This document shows, piece by piece, positions 31,887 to 43,464 of a stretch of DNA of 64,000 bases. Position 1 is the first letter of the stretch. Each line of letters opens with the position of its first letter. Source of the stretch: Apiosordaria backusii (taxonomy: Eukaryota > Ascomycota > Sordariomycetes > Sordariales > Lasiosphaeriaceae); NCBI GenBank assembly GCA_030549205.1, contig JAUKTV010000008.1:372001-436000 (forward strand). The letters are read 5' to 3'. The position numbers were made by a program, and so were the translations under genes. The notes beneath the pieces were generated by a model that did not search any database, had not been told where the DNA came from, and was given only the letters and a program-made list of their open reading frames with translations.

Positions 31887-32960
31887 ATGGCTGACGAAGT
31901 CCGCACCAAAATCACCGCAGCCTCCGCCAAAAACAGAGAGCTCCTCACCATCCTCCAGCAAACCGACCACGCCCTCCCCTCACTAATCCAACAACGCCGC
32001 CTCGTCACCGACCTCGAAACTGAAGTCAAAGCTTCCGACCAGCGCGTCGCAGCCGTAGACCGCAAGCGCAAAAAGGAATATCAGGAGCACGAAAAATACC
32101 GTGACTCTGTTCTCAAGCGCTTCGCCTACAAGGCCACTGGCAAGCGTGAGAAGTTTGAGCAGAGAGCCGCCAAGGAGGAGCAGGAGTACTTTGAGGCGCT
32201 GCAGGAAGAGCACCGAGAAACCCAAATCAACAAGGATGTAAAATCCCAGCTTGAGCAAGCCAGGCAGGTCGCGGCTGATTTGGAGAGGGAGGTATCGCGG
32301 CATAATGATGTGCAGAGGCAGCTGGATGAGCTGTACGGCAGGATCTTTGGCGGGCCGACACCGGGCTTTCCGCAGGAGGATGAGCAGGAGAGGGTCGCCA
32401 ATGCAAAGACGCAGGCGTATCAGGCCACGAGGGGGAAAGCAGAGGCGGAGAGTCAGGCTCTGAGATTGCTGGGTGAGGGACAGCTGAGGATGAAGAGGGC
32501 GTTGGGTTTTATGGAGGAGGCTTTGATGCACTCGAGACGGGATATGTATGGTGGCGGGACATTTACAGACATGATGGAGAGGAATGCGCTTTCGCAGGCC
32601 GAGAGAGAGGCCACGTTGGCGAAGATGCTGGTGGCGCAGGCTCAGCGGATGAGTCCCATGGTGGCGGATCTGCCTCCGATAAATATCGATCAGGGAAACT
32701 TGATGATGGATGTGTTTTTTGATAATATTTTCACGGACATGGCGTTTCATGATAAGATTAAGGCCTCGAGAGCGAGTGTGATACGAGCAGCCATGGCCAT
32801 GGATGGGCAGGTTTCTGCTGCAAGACAAAGGCTGAGTGGGTTGGAGGGGGAATTGAGAATGAGAGAGCAGGAGATGAGGGAGGCTCGTGAGAAGTTGCAG
32901 AAGGTCAGAGAGAGGGTGTTTGAGAGTGTTGAGGGTGGTCCGCCGGCATACGAACCTTAG
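31887..32960 (+). CDS. Coiled-coil protein with C-terminal PPxY motif
   Basis: A 357-aa single-exon protein, almost entirely charged alpha-helix with heptad-like spacing from about residue 10 to 170 (for example LVTDLETEVKASDQRV and EEQEYFEALQEEHRETQ). A helical middle region (IDQGNLMMDVFFDNIF) and a second coiled coil near the end follow. The last residues are GGPPAYEP, in which PPAY is a PPxY motif of the kind bound by WW domains such as those of Rsp5/NEDD4 ubiquitin ligases. No enzymatic domain is seen. Similar uncharacterised coiled-coil proteins occur across filamentous ascomycetes; a trafficking-adaptor role is only an inference from the PPxY. Confidence 0.75.
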   Translation: MADEVRTKITAASAKNRELLTILQQTDHALPSLIQQRRLVTDLETEVKASDQRVAAVDRKRKKEYQEHEKYRDSVLKRFAYKATGKREKFEQRAAKEEQEYFEALQEEHRETQINKDVKSQLEQARQVAADLEREVSRHNDVQRQLDELYGRIFGGPTPGFPQEDEQERVANAKTQAYQATRGKAEAESQALRLLGEGQLRMKRALGFMEEALMHSRRDMYGGGTFTDMMERNALSQAEREATLAKMLVAQAQRMSPMVADLPPINIDQGNLMMDVFFDNIFTDMAFHDKIKASRASVIRAAMAMDGQVSAARQRLSGLEGELRMREQEMREAREKLQKVRERVFESVEGGPPAYEP

Positions 32961-33710
32961 ACTTTTTTGTTTCCATTTCTTTGTACATACATAGATATCT
33001 TCATGGTCAATTCAAATCTCTGAGGTATGGCTGGCAGCTGTCGCTTGTCTTTATCCCCACTCTGCATGACGGAAATATGCTTTGAGCTACTGCACAAGTG
33101 TCGACAGCCGGTCAGATGATTGCATGCAGGCCCAGGTGGGCCCTTTCCGACATCGATTTTCTCTCCTTCTTCGTAGGTAGCATGCCACGGTGGTAGCCTT
33201 GTTACAAATCTGGTCCCCTGTCCCAGAAGGGCTTAGTGACTCCGCTGTCTCCGAGGGTCCGCCTCGTGCGTGCCGTGCCTTCTCTTACCTAGGTATCGAG
33301 CTCTACTGCGCTGTCAGTTGAGGGAAAGAAACGCGCAAACCTGGCGGGGTGTGCAAACCAAAGTCTCAATTTTCTAGGTATCTTGTCATTCTCCCCTTCT
33401 CTATCGCCCGTCATCCCACCAAACACATCGGCATTTACCCCTATGACTGGAGGCTATCACTGCCCAGCGTCACATAGCCGGGGTCACACTCTCTGATGCT
33501 TATTTTTATCCTGCACATAGAAACCTTAATTTCACTTGCTCTGATATCCCAGACGCGTAGCGTCACGGGCGGGATCGGGCGCCAAGGTCAAGCAGCCTCT
33601 ATGAGCAGTTGCTGTCAGCATATATAGCATCATATCATCGCTCAAATGTCGAGAGAAACAAGGCGAAACATGAAACGGAGTACGATATCACATCTTCTCT
33701 TTGTAGGTCC
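32961..33710. other. 750-bp intergenic stretch, nothing recognised
   Basis: This is the upstream region of the gene at 33711. An upstream coding exon is possible, because TTCTCTTTGTAG just before 33711 looks like a splice acceptor, but no convincing exon was found. Confidence 0.35.
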
Positions 33711-35546
33711 ATGTTTTCTAACAGCACTTTCCACATAGAGGCGGAAGAGAAGCCAGCAAAAAATGTAACAAGAACCGCCACAAGCCAACCGTTGCCGCAA
33801 AACCCAGAATCCGGACAGGCTTCCGAGGTGATCGCCAGGTACTTTGGATTTCAAGGCGTTCCGCGACGCTTCACCAAGCCCAGTAGTGATAAGGGATCTA
33901 CCTCCAGCTTGCAAAGCTGCCCCGCCAGCTCCGAGGACGAATATGAGAATGAGGAGGCTGTCGTGGACAAACCTTCCGAGCCGGTACCGCAAAGACAAGA
34001 AAGTACAGATTCTTCGTCGCTGGGCACTGAGAGGTTAACCACTACACTTGAACCCAAGCAGAAGGAAGATTCCTCACCTCCAACACCTAGAAAAAGGCGC
34101 AGGACGATTTCTGAGGCAGGTTCAATGACATTCACAGAATCACAACATGATTCCCCACCACAAAACGAAGACAGAGAAGTTGAGGCCATGGCATTGGACT
34201 CAGAACCATCACCGGCAAGGTTGCGGTTCAACCTCAAACCTATTAACCAGTCGTCATCCGATCTGCAGTGCCAGACGCAATCCAACACAATGCTGGGCGC
34301 GAAGCCTTTGGCGCGTTCACTGTCACCAGACGTCAGCGGTCGCCCTCAAGCCCATATATCGCAGCCTATTCAACGATCTCATTCAACGCCACCAGATCAG
34401 GCCAAATCAAGCTCAGCTCCCGACCCAGCGCCACCTCGTTCCTACTTACCTGATGAGGCGGATACTTCAATTCCAAGAGTCAGCGTCAACGAGTCTTTGA
34501 AGGAGGATGTATCCCAGGCCCCGACTTTGTCAAATAATCGGACACTGAGTACCGAATATGATGATTCAACGCTGATTACCACAGTTCCACATGGTTCAAG
34601 CCCTTTGTCATCAGCGCCCGACTCACTACTGGAGTCAGGCGACCTCGTGACGCCTCCGCTAGCCTTGGAAAGCCCTGGCCCTCCGAACCCAGAATCCGTC
34701 CCCCCTACCGAGCTTCTAACAACAGAGGCCTACTTTGAGCCTCGAACCAGCCCAGTTGGTGAGATGGACATTCAAGCTCCGGATCCATCGCAGGCCGCCA
34801 TGTCATTCGAACCACCAGAAGACATACCCGTTCAACAGGGCTCGGAATCCAGTGTACCAGGGAGAGTCTCCAGGGTGAGATCTCGAGTCGTAAGGAAACA
34901 GAAACTAATTGCAGACTCCAAAGAAGAACGTGCGGCGCTCGTGGCACTTTACGTTCAGAAATCGGGGAACCTGAAAGTGATACAGAATACCTTGCATGAT
35001 CTGTCTAACAGCAAGTTTAGTAAGGGGCTGCAGGAGACGGAGAGACTGTTGAGGATATTGGGCCAGGCGGAAGACGATGGCGAGGTGACGCTGACAACTC
35101 TGCACAGGAGGAGGGTGAAGAAGTTGAGAGAGCAGGATGCGGAAGTTGGCGATGGGGGTGAAAAGCAACATCTCGAGGAGGATAATGATGCTGAGCATAA
35201 TGATGGGGACGGGGCCGGTGCCGCTGAGCTTCAACCCATGGATGACAATGGTAGTACCGACGTATCCATGACGGATGTGGGAGACGAGGCCGCTATGGGC
35301 AGTGGCGTCAGGCATCAGCATCAAAAGGCTACCAGGCGCCAGATTGCGGAAGACGAAGAGCATACGGAGGATATTATCTACGTACGAGAGGGACTTCGCC
35401 CAAGCCGGCATCCGCTGACGAGAGTGAAAGAGGCAGCTGCAAAGAAGGTGAAGAAGAAAAAGGCAGAGAACATCTCAAAGCGATGGGCGTTTCACAGCTG
35501 TGTTAGGTGCCGTGTTGGCTTGCTCGACGAAATATATGAGGAATGA
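33711..35546 (+). CDS. Large disordered, probably nuclear protein of unknown function
   Basis: From the ATG at 33711 the frame gives 611 aa. Most is low complexity, rich in Ser, Pro, Glu and Asp, with basic clusters such as RKRRR and KKVKKKKAENISKR that could act as nuclear localisation signals. One compact region near the C-terminal third looks folded: KEERAALVALYVQKSGNL, followed by KVIQNTLHDLSNSKFSKGL. The rest of the C-terminus is acidic and ends ISKRWAFHSCVRCRVG. The 5' end is uncertain because a strong acceptor-like sequence abuts the ATG. I do not recognise the family. Confidence 0.6.
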   Translation: MFSNSTFHIEAEEKPAKNVTRTATSQPLPQNPESGQASEVIARYFGFQGVPRRFTKPSSDKGSTSSLQSCPASSEDEYENEEAVVDKPSEPVPQRQESTDSSSLGTERLTTTLEPKQKEDSSPPTPRKRRRTISEAGSMTFTESQHDSPPQNEDREVEAMALDSEPSPARLRFNLKPINQSSSDLQCQTQSNTMLGAKPLARSLSPDVSGRPQAHISQPIQRSHSTPPDQAKSSSAPDPAPPRSYLPDEADTSIPRVSVNESLKEDVSQAPTLSNNRTLSTEYDDSTLITTVPHGSSPLSSAPDSLLESGDLVTPPLALESPGPPNPESVPPTELLTTEAYFEPRTSPVGEMDIQAPDPSQAAMSFEPPEDIPVQQGSESSVPGRVSRVRSRVVRKQKLIADSKEERAALVALYVQKSGNLKVIQNTLHDLSNSKFSKGLQETERLLRILGQAEDDGEVTLTTLHRRRVKKLREQDAEVGDGGEKQHLEEDNDAEHNDGDGAGAAELQPMDDNGSTDVSMTDVGDEAAMGSGVRHQHQKATRRQIAEDEEHTEDIIYVREGLRPSRHPLTRVKEAAAKKVKKKKAENISKRWAFHSCVRCRVGLLDEIYEE

Positions 35547-35800
35547 ATGGAGGAGGTGATGGCGGAGTAGTGTATGTTAACTCTTAGTTTCTCCAGGGAT
35601 AGAATATTGACACAGAAAGATTGCGATTACGGAAAGCGTTGCAGAAGCGCTGAATAGAGCATTTCTATCTTGACACACGATGAAGCTTTGAAGAACTATT
35701 ATTAAATCATGTATAGACGAGTTGAAAGTAATGTCCTTTCATCTCAAATTCCTTCATAACCTCAGTTTGCTGATGGCTACTTACCCAGCCACGGGGCTAT

Positions 35801-37331
35801 TTAGTAGACAACCTCCTCGACCGACTCCACATATCTCAAAACAACCTCGTACTTGGCGGACGATGTACCGCCGGTCGACTGCTGGAACGCGGCAACGTTG
35901 CCGACGGGGTAGATTCTCCCCCCGATGCGCCACATGGAGATAGCAGCGACTTTTGGTCACACAAATATGCAGTTAGTCGTCATTTCTTCAATTTTTTAAT
36001 CGATAGATGGCAGAAGGGTTGAAGCTTACCGTTTCCATTGGGAATGACCCAGTTCCAGGTAATGGCCTTGGTTTCGGTGTTGATGGCCCACTGTGGTTGA
36101 TGTTAGCATGGATTAATCAGTGAGAATAGGAGCAAGGTTTGGGGATGACATACGATATCAGACGCCCAGATGTTGGCTCCCTCGACGACGTAAGGGGCGT
36201 GGGGGGTTGCTGTTTCACACTGTTAGCTACCTAGATGCTTCCACATTTCCCAACATATGGGGGGTCAGTCATGGAAGATAAGGTAGGGCTGGACTTACTC
36301 AGACCAACGTTGCTCACCGACCCACTAGATTAGTTCAAACATGAGATTAGCATCGTGCCTTGGACCTGAAAATAAGGGAACTAAGTAAAGACGAGACAGG
36401 ACAGGACATACTAATAAGTCTCCAACGGCCGCGTAGCATACGCCGAGAACCCCACCGCCGAAGAGGAACTCCCACCGACGATGCTGATCCTCGCCCCGGA
36501 ACCACCTTCGACACCATCAAACTCAGGAATGCCAATGTCGTACTTGGCTGCTTGCTGCTTGCTGGATGCAACCGCGGGGCCGTTGCTTTCGTAGAGCCAG
36601 CCGACCGAGGCGCCGTTGTCTTTCCTCAGGACTTCAATGTTGATATTCCTCAGGGTGGTGGGAGTAGGGCCGGGAGGGGTAAGGGTTTCCGTAGCGGTGA
36701 CGGTGGAGAGGAGGGTGGAGGTTACGGTGGAGGTGGCTGGGACGGTGACGCTGATGATGTAGTCCGGGTCGAGGTGGGTGAGGGTGGTGGTGGAGAGGGG
36801 GATGGCGCTGGACTTGTCGAGGCAGTGGCAGGCGGAGGAGATGCGGGCGTCTGGGTAGGCTGAGGGGCCCGAGGGGAGCCAGGTGGGGGAGGAGGCGATG
36901 GTGGTGTCTCCTCTGCGGCGGCGCTTCTTGTCGGGGGTTTGCATGGAGAGGGTGGTGGTGGTAACCTCGGCGGGAGCTGAGACGGTGACGGTGACGGAGG
37001 AGATGTCGGAGATGACTTCGGTGACGGTGGTTGCTACGGTCACGGTGGTGACTCTGGGGTTTGGGTTAGTTATCTACCCCGGCAGTGTTGTGGGAGGGGA
37101 AGGGTGAACTGACATTTCCTCAGTTGCGGTCACTTCAACAGTTGACACCGGGAGACCCAGCACACTGCTGCAGAATGGCAGGGCCTCGGCGTTGACATCC
37201 TCAGAGCGCAGGAGCACGAGAAGCTCATCACTCGCCTTGCATCCATTGCACCGAGCAGATGCTCCAGAAAAGAGTGTGGTTGCGGCTTGGAGCAGCAAAA
37301 GCCAGCCACTTTTGGTGATAGGAGCCATCAT
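35801..37331 (-). CDS. Secreted Thr-rich (mucin-like) protein with six exons and a 26-nt micro-exon
   Basis: Exons 37331-37114, 37053-36412, 36324-36299, 36209-36154, 36090-36030 and 35949-35801 give 383 aa; every junction is GT-AG and the frame is continuous. A signal peptide (SGWLLLLQAATTLFSG) is followed by CNGCKASDELLVLL and FCSSVL, a cysteine pattern seen at the start of many fungal secreted mucin-like proteins. A Thr/Val/Ser-rich stalk runs to about residue 170. The C-terminal half contains VEGANIWASDI and WAINTETKAITWNWV and ends VESVEEVVY. No GPI signal or catalytic motif is apparent. It is likely a cell-wall or surface protein. Confidence 0.75.
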
Positions 37332-37735
37332 GGGTAAGGTACGTAAATCTAAACGAACGACAGAGGGATCAAACGAACGACTTGAAGGCGATCGCCTTCA
37401 TGAAATAATAGAAAAAAAACCAAATCGCGGGAGTGGCGCGCCGTCACGTTAAAAACAAGGACACAGGGCTGAAAGGGGTTCAGGGGTGCGAGCCTGCTAG
37501 CGCTTCTATTCCAGGGCCTGGACCGCTGCGGCGGGTCAGGAAAAACACCGAATCTGGCAAGAGGATTCCCATAATTCTGTCAATAGCGCCGTGGAGAACA
37601 GCTGAGAGGCCCATAATAAAAAGCTTGAGTTCCCTGAAATTGTTTGTGCGCCGAGATGGATACAGCATCTTCCCTGTCTCACGGATATATTTACACGCGT
37701 CTGCTCCACACCCCGTTGATCTCTGCAAGACATCT

Positions 37736-38702
37736 TTACACCATGATCAAGCCACCAAAAACGACCGCGAGGGCAGTCATTCCCAGGACGTAAACAGAAG
37801 AAGCCCTGATGTCGGCAGCACCGTTGGTGTTGTTGTTGTTACCACCTTGGCCACCAGCGTTGTTGTTGCCACCATTGCCGCCCTGGTTGTTGTTGTTACC
37901 GAGACCTTGGGGAGCACTTGTTCCATTGCCCCCGTTGGCACCGGTGTCAATCACAAAGTAGGTCGCTCCGATGGCAGGGCCGAGGCCGAGCTGAGTCCTC
38001 CAGCGGGACAACTGTTTGCATTGTCAGTCTCATCGTCAATCACAATGCATGAGGAAAAAACTGTGAGGGGGGACATACATTCCAGTTGGCAACCTCCCTC
38101 TCCATCCCCACGCTCTCAAACCCGGCGTTATTGAACCTCGCCGGCTGGGTATACAGCGCCATGATGTATCGATGCACACCGGAATTTGCGTCTGGCCTCG
38201 GCGCGGTAAAGTTGGTAAACGGCGGCCCGGCATTTGTTGGCCTAGCCAACCTCTGCGCGGTGCTCAAGACAGTAGAATTCTGACCGTTCAGAGTGAAATT
38301 GCCCGCCAACCAATGTCTCAGGTTGCGGGCGGTGGGGTTGCTCCTCGCGGGTGCATCAGCATCAAGAAGATAAATCAGATACCGGGTCTGGGCGGTGATG
38401 TTGGTGGCGTTGTTGAGGTTCTCGACGGAGAACTCGATGGGGAGGGTGCTGATCTCGTTGACTGTCAAGGATGAGCCCGGGATGAGCAGCTCGCTGTGGT
38501 TGGAGTCGCCTTCGGTTTTGTAGGTTGCGTAGAAGGAGACGGCCGGGTCGAGGGCGGGGATGACTTCGGGGACGATGCCCGAGTTGACAAAGGCGTTTTT
38601 GAAGGAGAGGGTCGAGACGGACTCGGCGTTGTCGTCTGCGAGGGAGACGCTGGCGAGGGCCAGGAGGGAGAGGGGGAGGGTTTTGGTGAGTGCGGGATAC
38701 AT
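37736..38702 (-). CDS. Secreted PEBP-like protein with probable GPI anchor
   Basis: Two exons (38702-38079, 38011-37736; 67-bp intron) give 299 aa. The ATG at 38702 yields a clean signal peptide (TLPLSLLALASVSLAD). The core has PEBP-family features: YLIYLLDADAPARSNP, then NLRHWLAGNFTL and HRYIMALYTQP. In related proteins the DPDAP-like loop and the GxHR-type motif form an anion-binding pocket. After the domain a Gly/Asn/Gln-rich linker encoded by exon 2 precedes a hydrophobic tail (VLGMTALAVVFGGLIMV), which fits a GPI-anchor signal. It is likely a cell-wall or plasma-membrane protein; the ligand is unknown. Confidence 0.82.
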
Positions 38703-39394
38703 TTTTGTTGTGTATTTGTGATTAAACTGATCAACAGTGGTGTAGTCGTGAGAATAATAATACAATGCTACCTAGTGTCCGGCACTGCCAGAATGAATCC
38801 TTTCAAAAGACTGAAAAGGGGATGGTGCTGGAATTGCCAGATGAAGAGAGAAAGAAAACCTCCGACAGACTCAAAGACAGGAAGACATATTCATATAGAT
38901 TCCAGAAGTCGCTCGGACAATTGATTCAGCACACAACACGGGGTAAAAACATCCGGTGGTGATCGTGAACTGTTTCTGAGGGGCGCAAGAGGAAGATCAT
39001 ACACGCCGTAGCAGTCTTGGCAACACTACCCCTGACTCCTTTTGTGTGTGTGCTCGTGTTTTATCCGAACTCTGCAGCACAGCGACCATGTTTCAGGTCT
39101 CTGTATACCACCAAATCCCACGTCAAAGGCACACCTCCTTGTGCTACCAACAAAAAGAAACGTCAGGTCACTAGGGGGATTTGTTTCCACTTGAGTGCCA
39201 AGTTCCTGAAGGCCGCGCCACGGGTAAAACGGCGGCCTCATTGAAGAGATCAGAGTTGAAGAAGAGGAATAAGAAACTAAATTACACATAGTAAAACAAA
39301 GCGGTATCTTCTTTGAAACGGATTGGGTGACCAAAACAACTCTAACACCTGATTCTTTCTTCCTTTTCTCTACATCTACCTCTTTCGCTGTCAG
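38703..39394. other. 692-bp spacer, nothing recognised
   Basis: This contains the promoter of the PEBP gene and the 3' flank of the rhodopsin-domain gene. No other feature is supported. Confidence 0.4.
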
Positions 39395-40691
39395 TCAACA
39401 GTATCTTTGCCCTCTATCTGGCAGGTCTCTTGGGTGGGCGGGATAAGGAATGGCGATGCCTGGCTCGCTGTAGGAAACAGTCTGTTTGGGTTTGTTCTAT
39501 TAGCACATGTCAACAGAGTGGAATGACTCGGACAAATGACGGAAGGAAACTCACAACATCATGTTGGACCAAAATCTCCTCCTGCGACTCCATCGCATCC
39601 ATAGAGCCTTGCATCGACTTCTTCTCTTTGGAAATTGACCCCATCCGTACGCTCTTGCTGATGGATTGTTTGCCGGTGAGCTTGCTTCCTCTTGCTGAAT
39701 GTTGGTTTGACCGGTTTGCTGAATTGCGGGAATGAACGGTGATGAGGACCTTCAGAGCGGGTAATGTGCCGACGATAACGGCTAGGAGAATTGTCAGTTT
39801 GCTTCTAGGTTGAAAAATGGGGGACGAGACGAAAAAAGACTTACAGATGGAAGCAGCAAGCGTAGACCAGATCATCAACAGTGTCAGGTTGACAAACATC
39901 TTCTCCACCAGCACTTGCTTTGCTCTGATGATGGCAAAAGCAATCATGACAAAACCCAGTCCAAAGACCGCAATCAAACCGACTTTCTGTCTCAGAGTGA
40001 CCTTGACGTCGTAGATCAACTGCAGGGGCATAGCCATAACTGTTTCCCAAGACTTGTCAGCTTCTTTGTCTTGTTTCCTCCTCGCTTCGATTGATTGTGG
40101 AAACTTACTGCAAAGATCGGTAAAAACATCCACCGCAGTGCTGAACCAAACACTGAAGTTCGACGCCCACACATGCTCCGGCTTCGCGCATGTCGCAAAC
40201 CCAAAGAAGTTCTTGACATCACCGCCACATGACACCGTCAAGGTGACCAAGCACCCCCCATACGCCAGCAAGCAAAACAGCGCCAGAAAATACCACACCT
40301 GGCGGTACCCCGGCAAATCACGGAAAATCTTCCAGTAGAGCGCCAGAAACGCGGCCTTGACGCTCCAGAGTGTCGACCAGAAGAGAATAACGATGGGAAA
40401 CTGAAAGAGAAGGTACCGCTCCGTTTCTTCAATGATGCCCACTATTGGGGCTGTGCCGGCCAAGACTCCGGCGATGTAGTATAACGAGGGAAGTTGTATC
40501 GTTTCGAGGACACATAGTGATAGTAAGCATGTCAATGCAAAGAAGATGCAGTAGTCGTCGACTGTGGGCGCAGAGGTTCTCGCTCGGACGGCTGTTCGGA
40601 GAGCCACCAGCACAAAAGCGGTGGAGAAGCAGGTCCAGATGATGGCGCGGAGGGACTCTTCCGGGACGGTGGCCGCGTCGATGGTGTCCAT
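39395..40691 (-). CDS. Seven-transmembrane rhodopsin-domain (PTH11-like) integral membrane protein
   Basis: Four exons (40691-40109, 40039-39845, 39781-39555, 39481-39395) give 363 aa. Successive helices include IIWTCFSTAFVLVALRT, FFALTCLLSLCVLETIQL and VWYFLALFCLLAYGGCLV, and the protein carries the DDY and LYWKIF motifs usual in the fungal rhodopsin-domain family (PF20684, formerly DUF3669-like annotations). The first two introns are 69 and 63 nt, in frame and without stops, so an unspliced reading is also open. Splicing restores the family-like junctions FTDLCIMAMPLQ and AASISVIVGTLP. The cytoplasmic tail is Ser/Lys-rich. Such proteins are suspected receptors; the ligand is unknown. Confidence 0.8.
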
Positions 40692-42463
40692 CTTGCTAAG
40701 AGATAGCTAAGGTATGTTAGGTGGGTATCAAGCGAAGGGACGGTCCGGTGCATCAGTCAGGTGTTTCGGTGGCACGGGGACTCAGACAAGAGGACAGAGG
40801 GTGGTAAGACAAGGCCATTGGGGCCCGTGCCGTATATGAAGATCGGGACTCTATTCTGATATTGAGAGGGATTTCTTGATGGGCAGCCTGGAAATACATA
40901 TGGGCTGATTGGGAGCAGTGACGGACTGAGAGGATGGCGAGGGGTGACATTGTTGGCCTTGAGCAAAGGAGAATATGCAGGCCAAGACCGCGGCCTCTTC
41001 CAACAAACTCGGTATAACGCCTCTCGTTCGTCCAACGGCAATAGGGCTGTCACACGGTCTGGTGTTTGCTACTGGTCGGTTGATTTCAATACTTTGGCGC
41101 GCTGGGCGAAGACATCGAGGCTCTGCGCTGTGAGTGGTTGCCACGCTTCGGCACTGGGATTCAATCCCCCGGCTGGACCTGCAGAGTGGTGCAGGGGAGA
41201 AGCAACACAGCGACCAGTCAGTTGGAAACTTCCCCGCGTTGTGTTATCAGCACCCGTCTATCGCGTGTTGCGATTGGTCAACAAATCTTTCTAGCTGCAG
41301 GAGAATTTCACCCCAAAAGGGAAACAGCTCCAACGAAGCGCGCACAACCTGGACTTTGTGACTCTGTGACTCTGTGACTCTGGATTCTGGAACTCTGGAT
41401 TCCTTGGAACCCAATGCGCGCGAGATCACGGGGTCAGTCATGAGGTGGATTATATCATCAGTCCATGTCCCCCCCAACTCGGCGTGCAATTCGTTCCCCT
41501 CAATTTCTGCTTTTGATGAGTCTGCTGATGGATCAAACAAATCCTCGGCAGGCCTTATCGTTCGGCCCAGCCACCGAAAAGCCCCGCCCTCAATCACACC
41601 TTATCACCCGGTTCCCGACCACTCCATCACCCACCCACTCACTCACCTCTGCCTCACCTCACTCACACACGCGTCACCTTTTGGGTATGGTGTGTGCTGG
41701 CACGGCTCGCGAGCATGAACACCTCCCAGCCCAACAAAGATTTCCAGGGTCTTCCCAGAGGGCCGGGTATCAATTGTTTTTATTTTTCTGGTTCCTGTCG
41801 TCGTCGTATTCGCTTCAATGCTAACAATTGCTGAATGATGTCAGGTTCCCCACTGATCTGGCAGACAGCCAAATCCCGAAAAGCCGGAATGCGGCGCATT
41901 TTGGTTCGCTGCACTCTGAACCACGTCACTCGGGCGCTCGACCATGCGGGCTCTGCATGCTCTTTTCTCTTGGACTCGAAGCCATTGGATCCAATATTTG
42001 ATGCACCGTCTCGGTGGCACAAAGGCGCGAATGCCATTTTGACACGACACCGCCGTATTCGATCACTGCATGCACCTCCCTTCTCGAAGTCGTTGCCCTC
42101 TGAGCCTAGCGTCAACACCGCGAGCAGGGAACGACGGAGCTGAGCGGAGACGCGCCCCATGTCTTGACCGCCACGTCGCCGAGCCCGACCTTAATCCATC
42201 GGGATTAAGACCAAAAAAGCAAGGTAAAAGCCTCAGAAAATTCCACGAGGTTGGGGGGGGAAAAAAAAAAAACCTTGACGCCATCATCATACTTATTCAT
42301 GCCGTCCCCATCCCTTCCACTTCGAGCCCGGGTTTTTCTTCTCGAGCCGAGGAGGAGGGAATGATGGATTATATCTTTTAGATTAAAACGCCATGTTGAT
42401 ACTCTAACGATCACGACCACAAAATTCTTCCACGATCACGATAACGATACGATAACGATAACG
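40692..42463. other. 1.8-kb divergent intergenic region with an 8-bp minisatellite
   Basis: This separates the divergent rhodopsin-domain and secreted-protein genes. It holds three perfect GTGACTCT units at 41358-41381, followed by a duplicated CTCTGGATTC. An oligo-G/oligo-A tract lies near 42251-42271. No gene is supported. Confidence 0.4.
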
Positions 42464-43464
42464 ATGTTACGACTCAACTTTCTCATCCTCTGGGCGGCAG
42501 CAACGTCACTGTTCGCGTCTGCTTTTCCCGTCTCAGTCGAAGAAATCAACACACCAGAACCAGAACCAAAAAAGACTTTCTGGAAGAGCTTCAATCCCAA
42601 CACCGACTTCCGCAACCGCAACTTCAACACCATCTCCCGCATCTACAACCTGACCGTCTACCCCAACCAAGTTCCCATCCTGACCTTTGGCGGCGCAGCG
42701 TTTGTACCACCAGGGCTCTTCAGTAAAAATGTCGTCGGCCGCGTCGATCCAGTAGGCAACTTTACTGGTTTTGAGCACTCGATCGAGTACTTTTTTGCGC
42801 TCTCTCCCTTGCCTCAGGCCAATCCCTCTTCTGCCGCCATCACCAGCTACAAGATTGTCGAGTTCTCGTCAGAATGCAAAGACATCGCCGCCAGCGTGGT
42901 GTACCTCTACACCAGCGTCGTCAACCCAGGCTCACCTGACCACGGCAAGCCACTTCCTCCGCTGAAGCAGGTGGCCTTCTGGAAGTTCAACAAGGAGGGC
43001 GAGGTGGAAAAGTACGATGCCTGGATCCCAAACTTGAACAGCTGGGTGACGAGGACGACGGCGGGGAATCTGGGGGATCCCGAGTTTCAGCTTGAGAGTA
43101 TTCGCCAGATTTGCTACGGGACGCAGGCGAGATGCTACGGGCCCAATCAGCAGTGGGACAGCATCGAGGACTGCGTGGTGGGGCTGGCGAAGAAGAATTA
43201 CGGGACGTATGATGAGGCTTGGGGGGACAATGTGGTCTGCAGGACGATTCATTTGGTGTTGACGCAGACGAGGCCTGATGTGAGCTCTTCTCCCGTCCAA
43301 AAAAGACTGGTACACAGATGACTGACCAAGTACAACAGGTTCATTGTCCACACGTTGGCTCGACAGGAGGAGGCAAATGTGTCGATGTTGACTACCCCGA
43401 GAATTACTTCTCGGACCAGTGGCTCTACGGAGAGCAGACTGCGGAGACGTTCATGTGTAAATGA
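42464..43464 (+). CDS. Secreted protein of unknown function, cysteine-containing
   Basis: Two exons (42464-43279, 43339-43464; 59-bp intron GTGAGC...CAACAG) give 313 aa. The N-terminus (LNFLILWAAATSLFASAFPV) is a signal peptide. The mature protein has evenly spaced cysteines, a segment YLYTSVVNPGSPDHGKPLP, a region CYGTQARCYG, and a C-terminus VHCPHVGSTGGGKCVDVDY supplied by exon 2. The fold around VEFSSECKDIAASVVYLY and DAWIPNLNSWV suggests a small alpha-beta (perhaps NTF2-like) domain, but I cannot confirm it. Similar predicted secreted proteins are widespread in ascomycetes. Confidence 0.75.

Noticed and set aside
41155..41180. GGGATTCAATCCC, resembling a tRNA T-arm
   Set aside because: No box A at the right distance and the surrounding bases do not fold into a tRNA.
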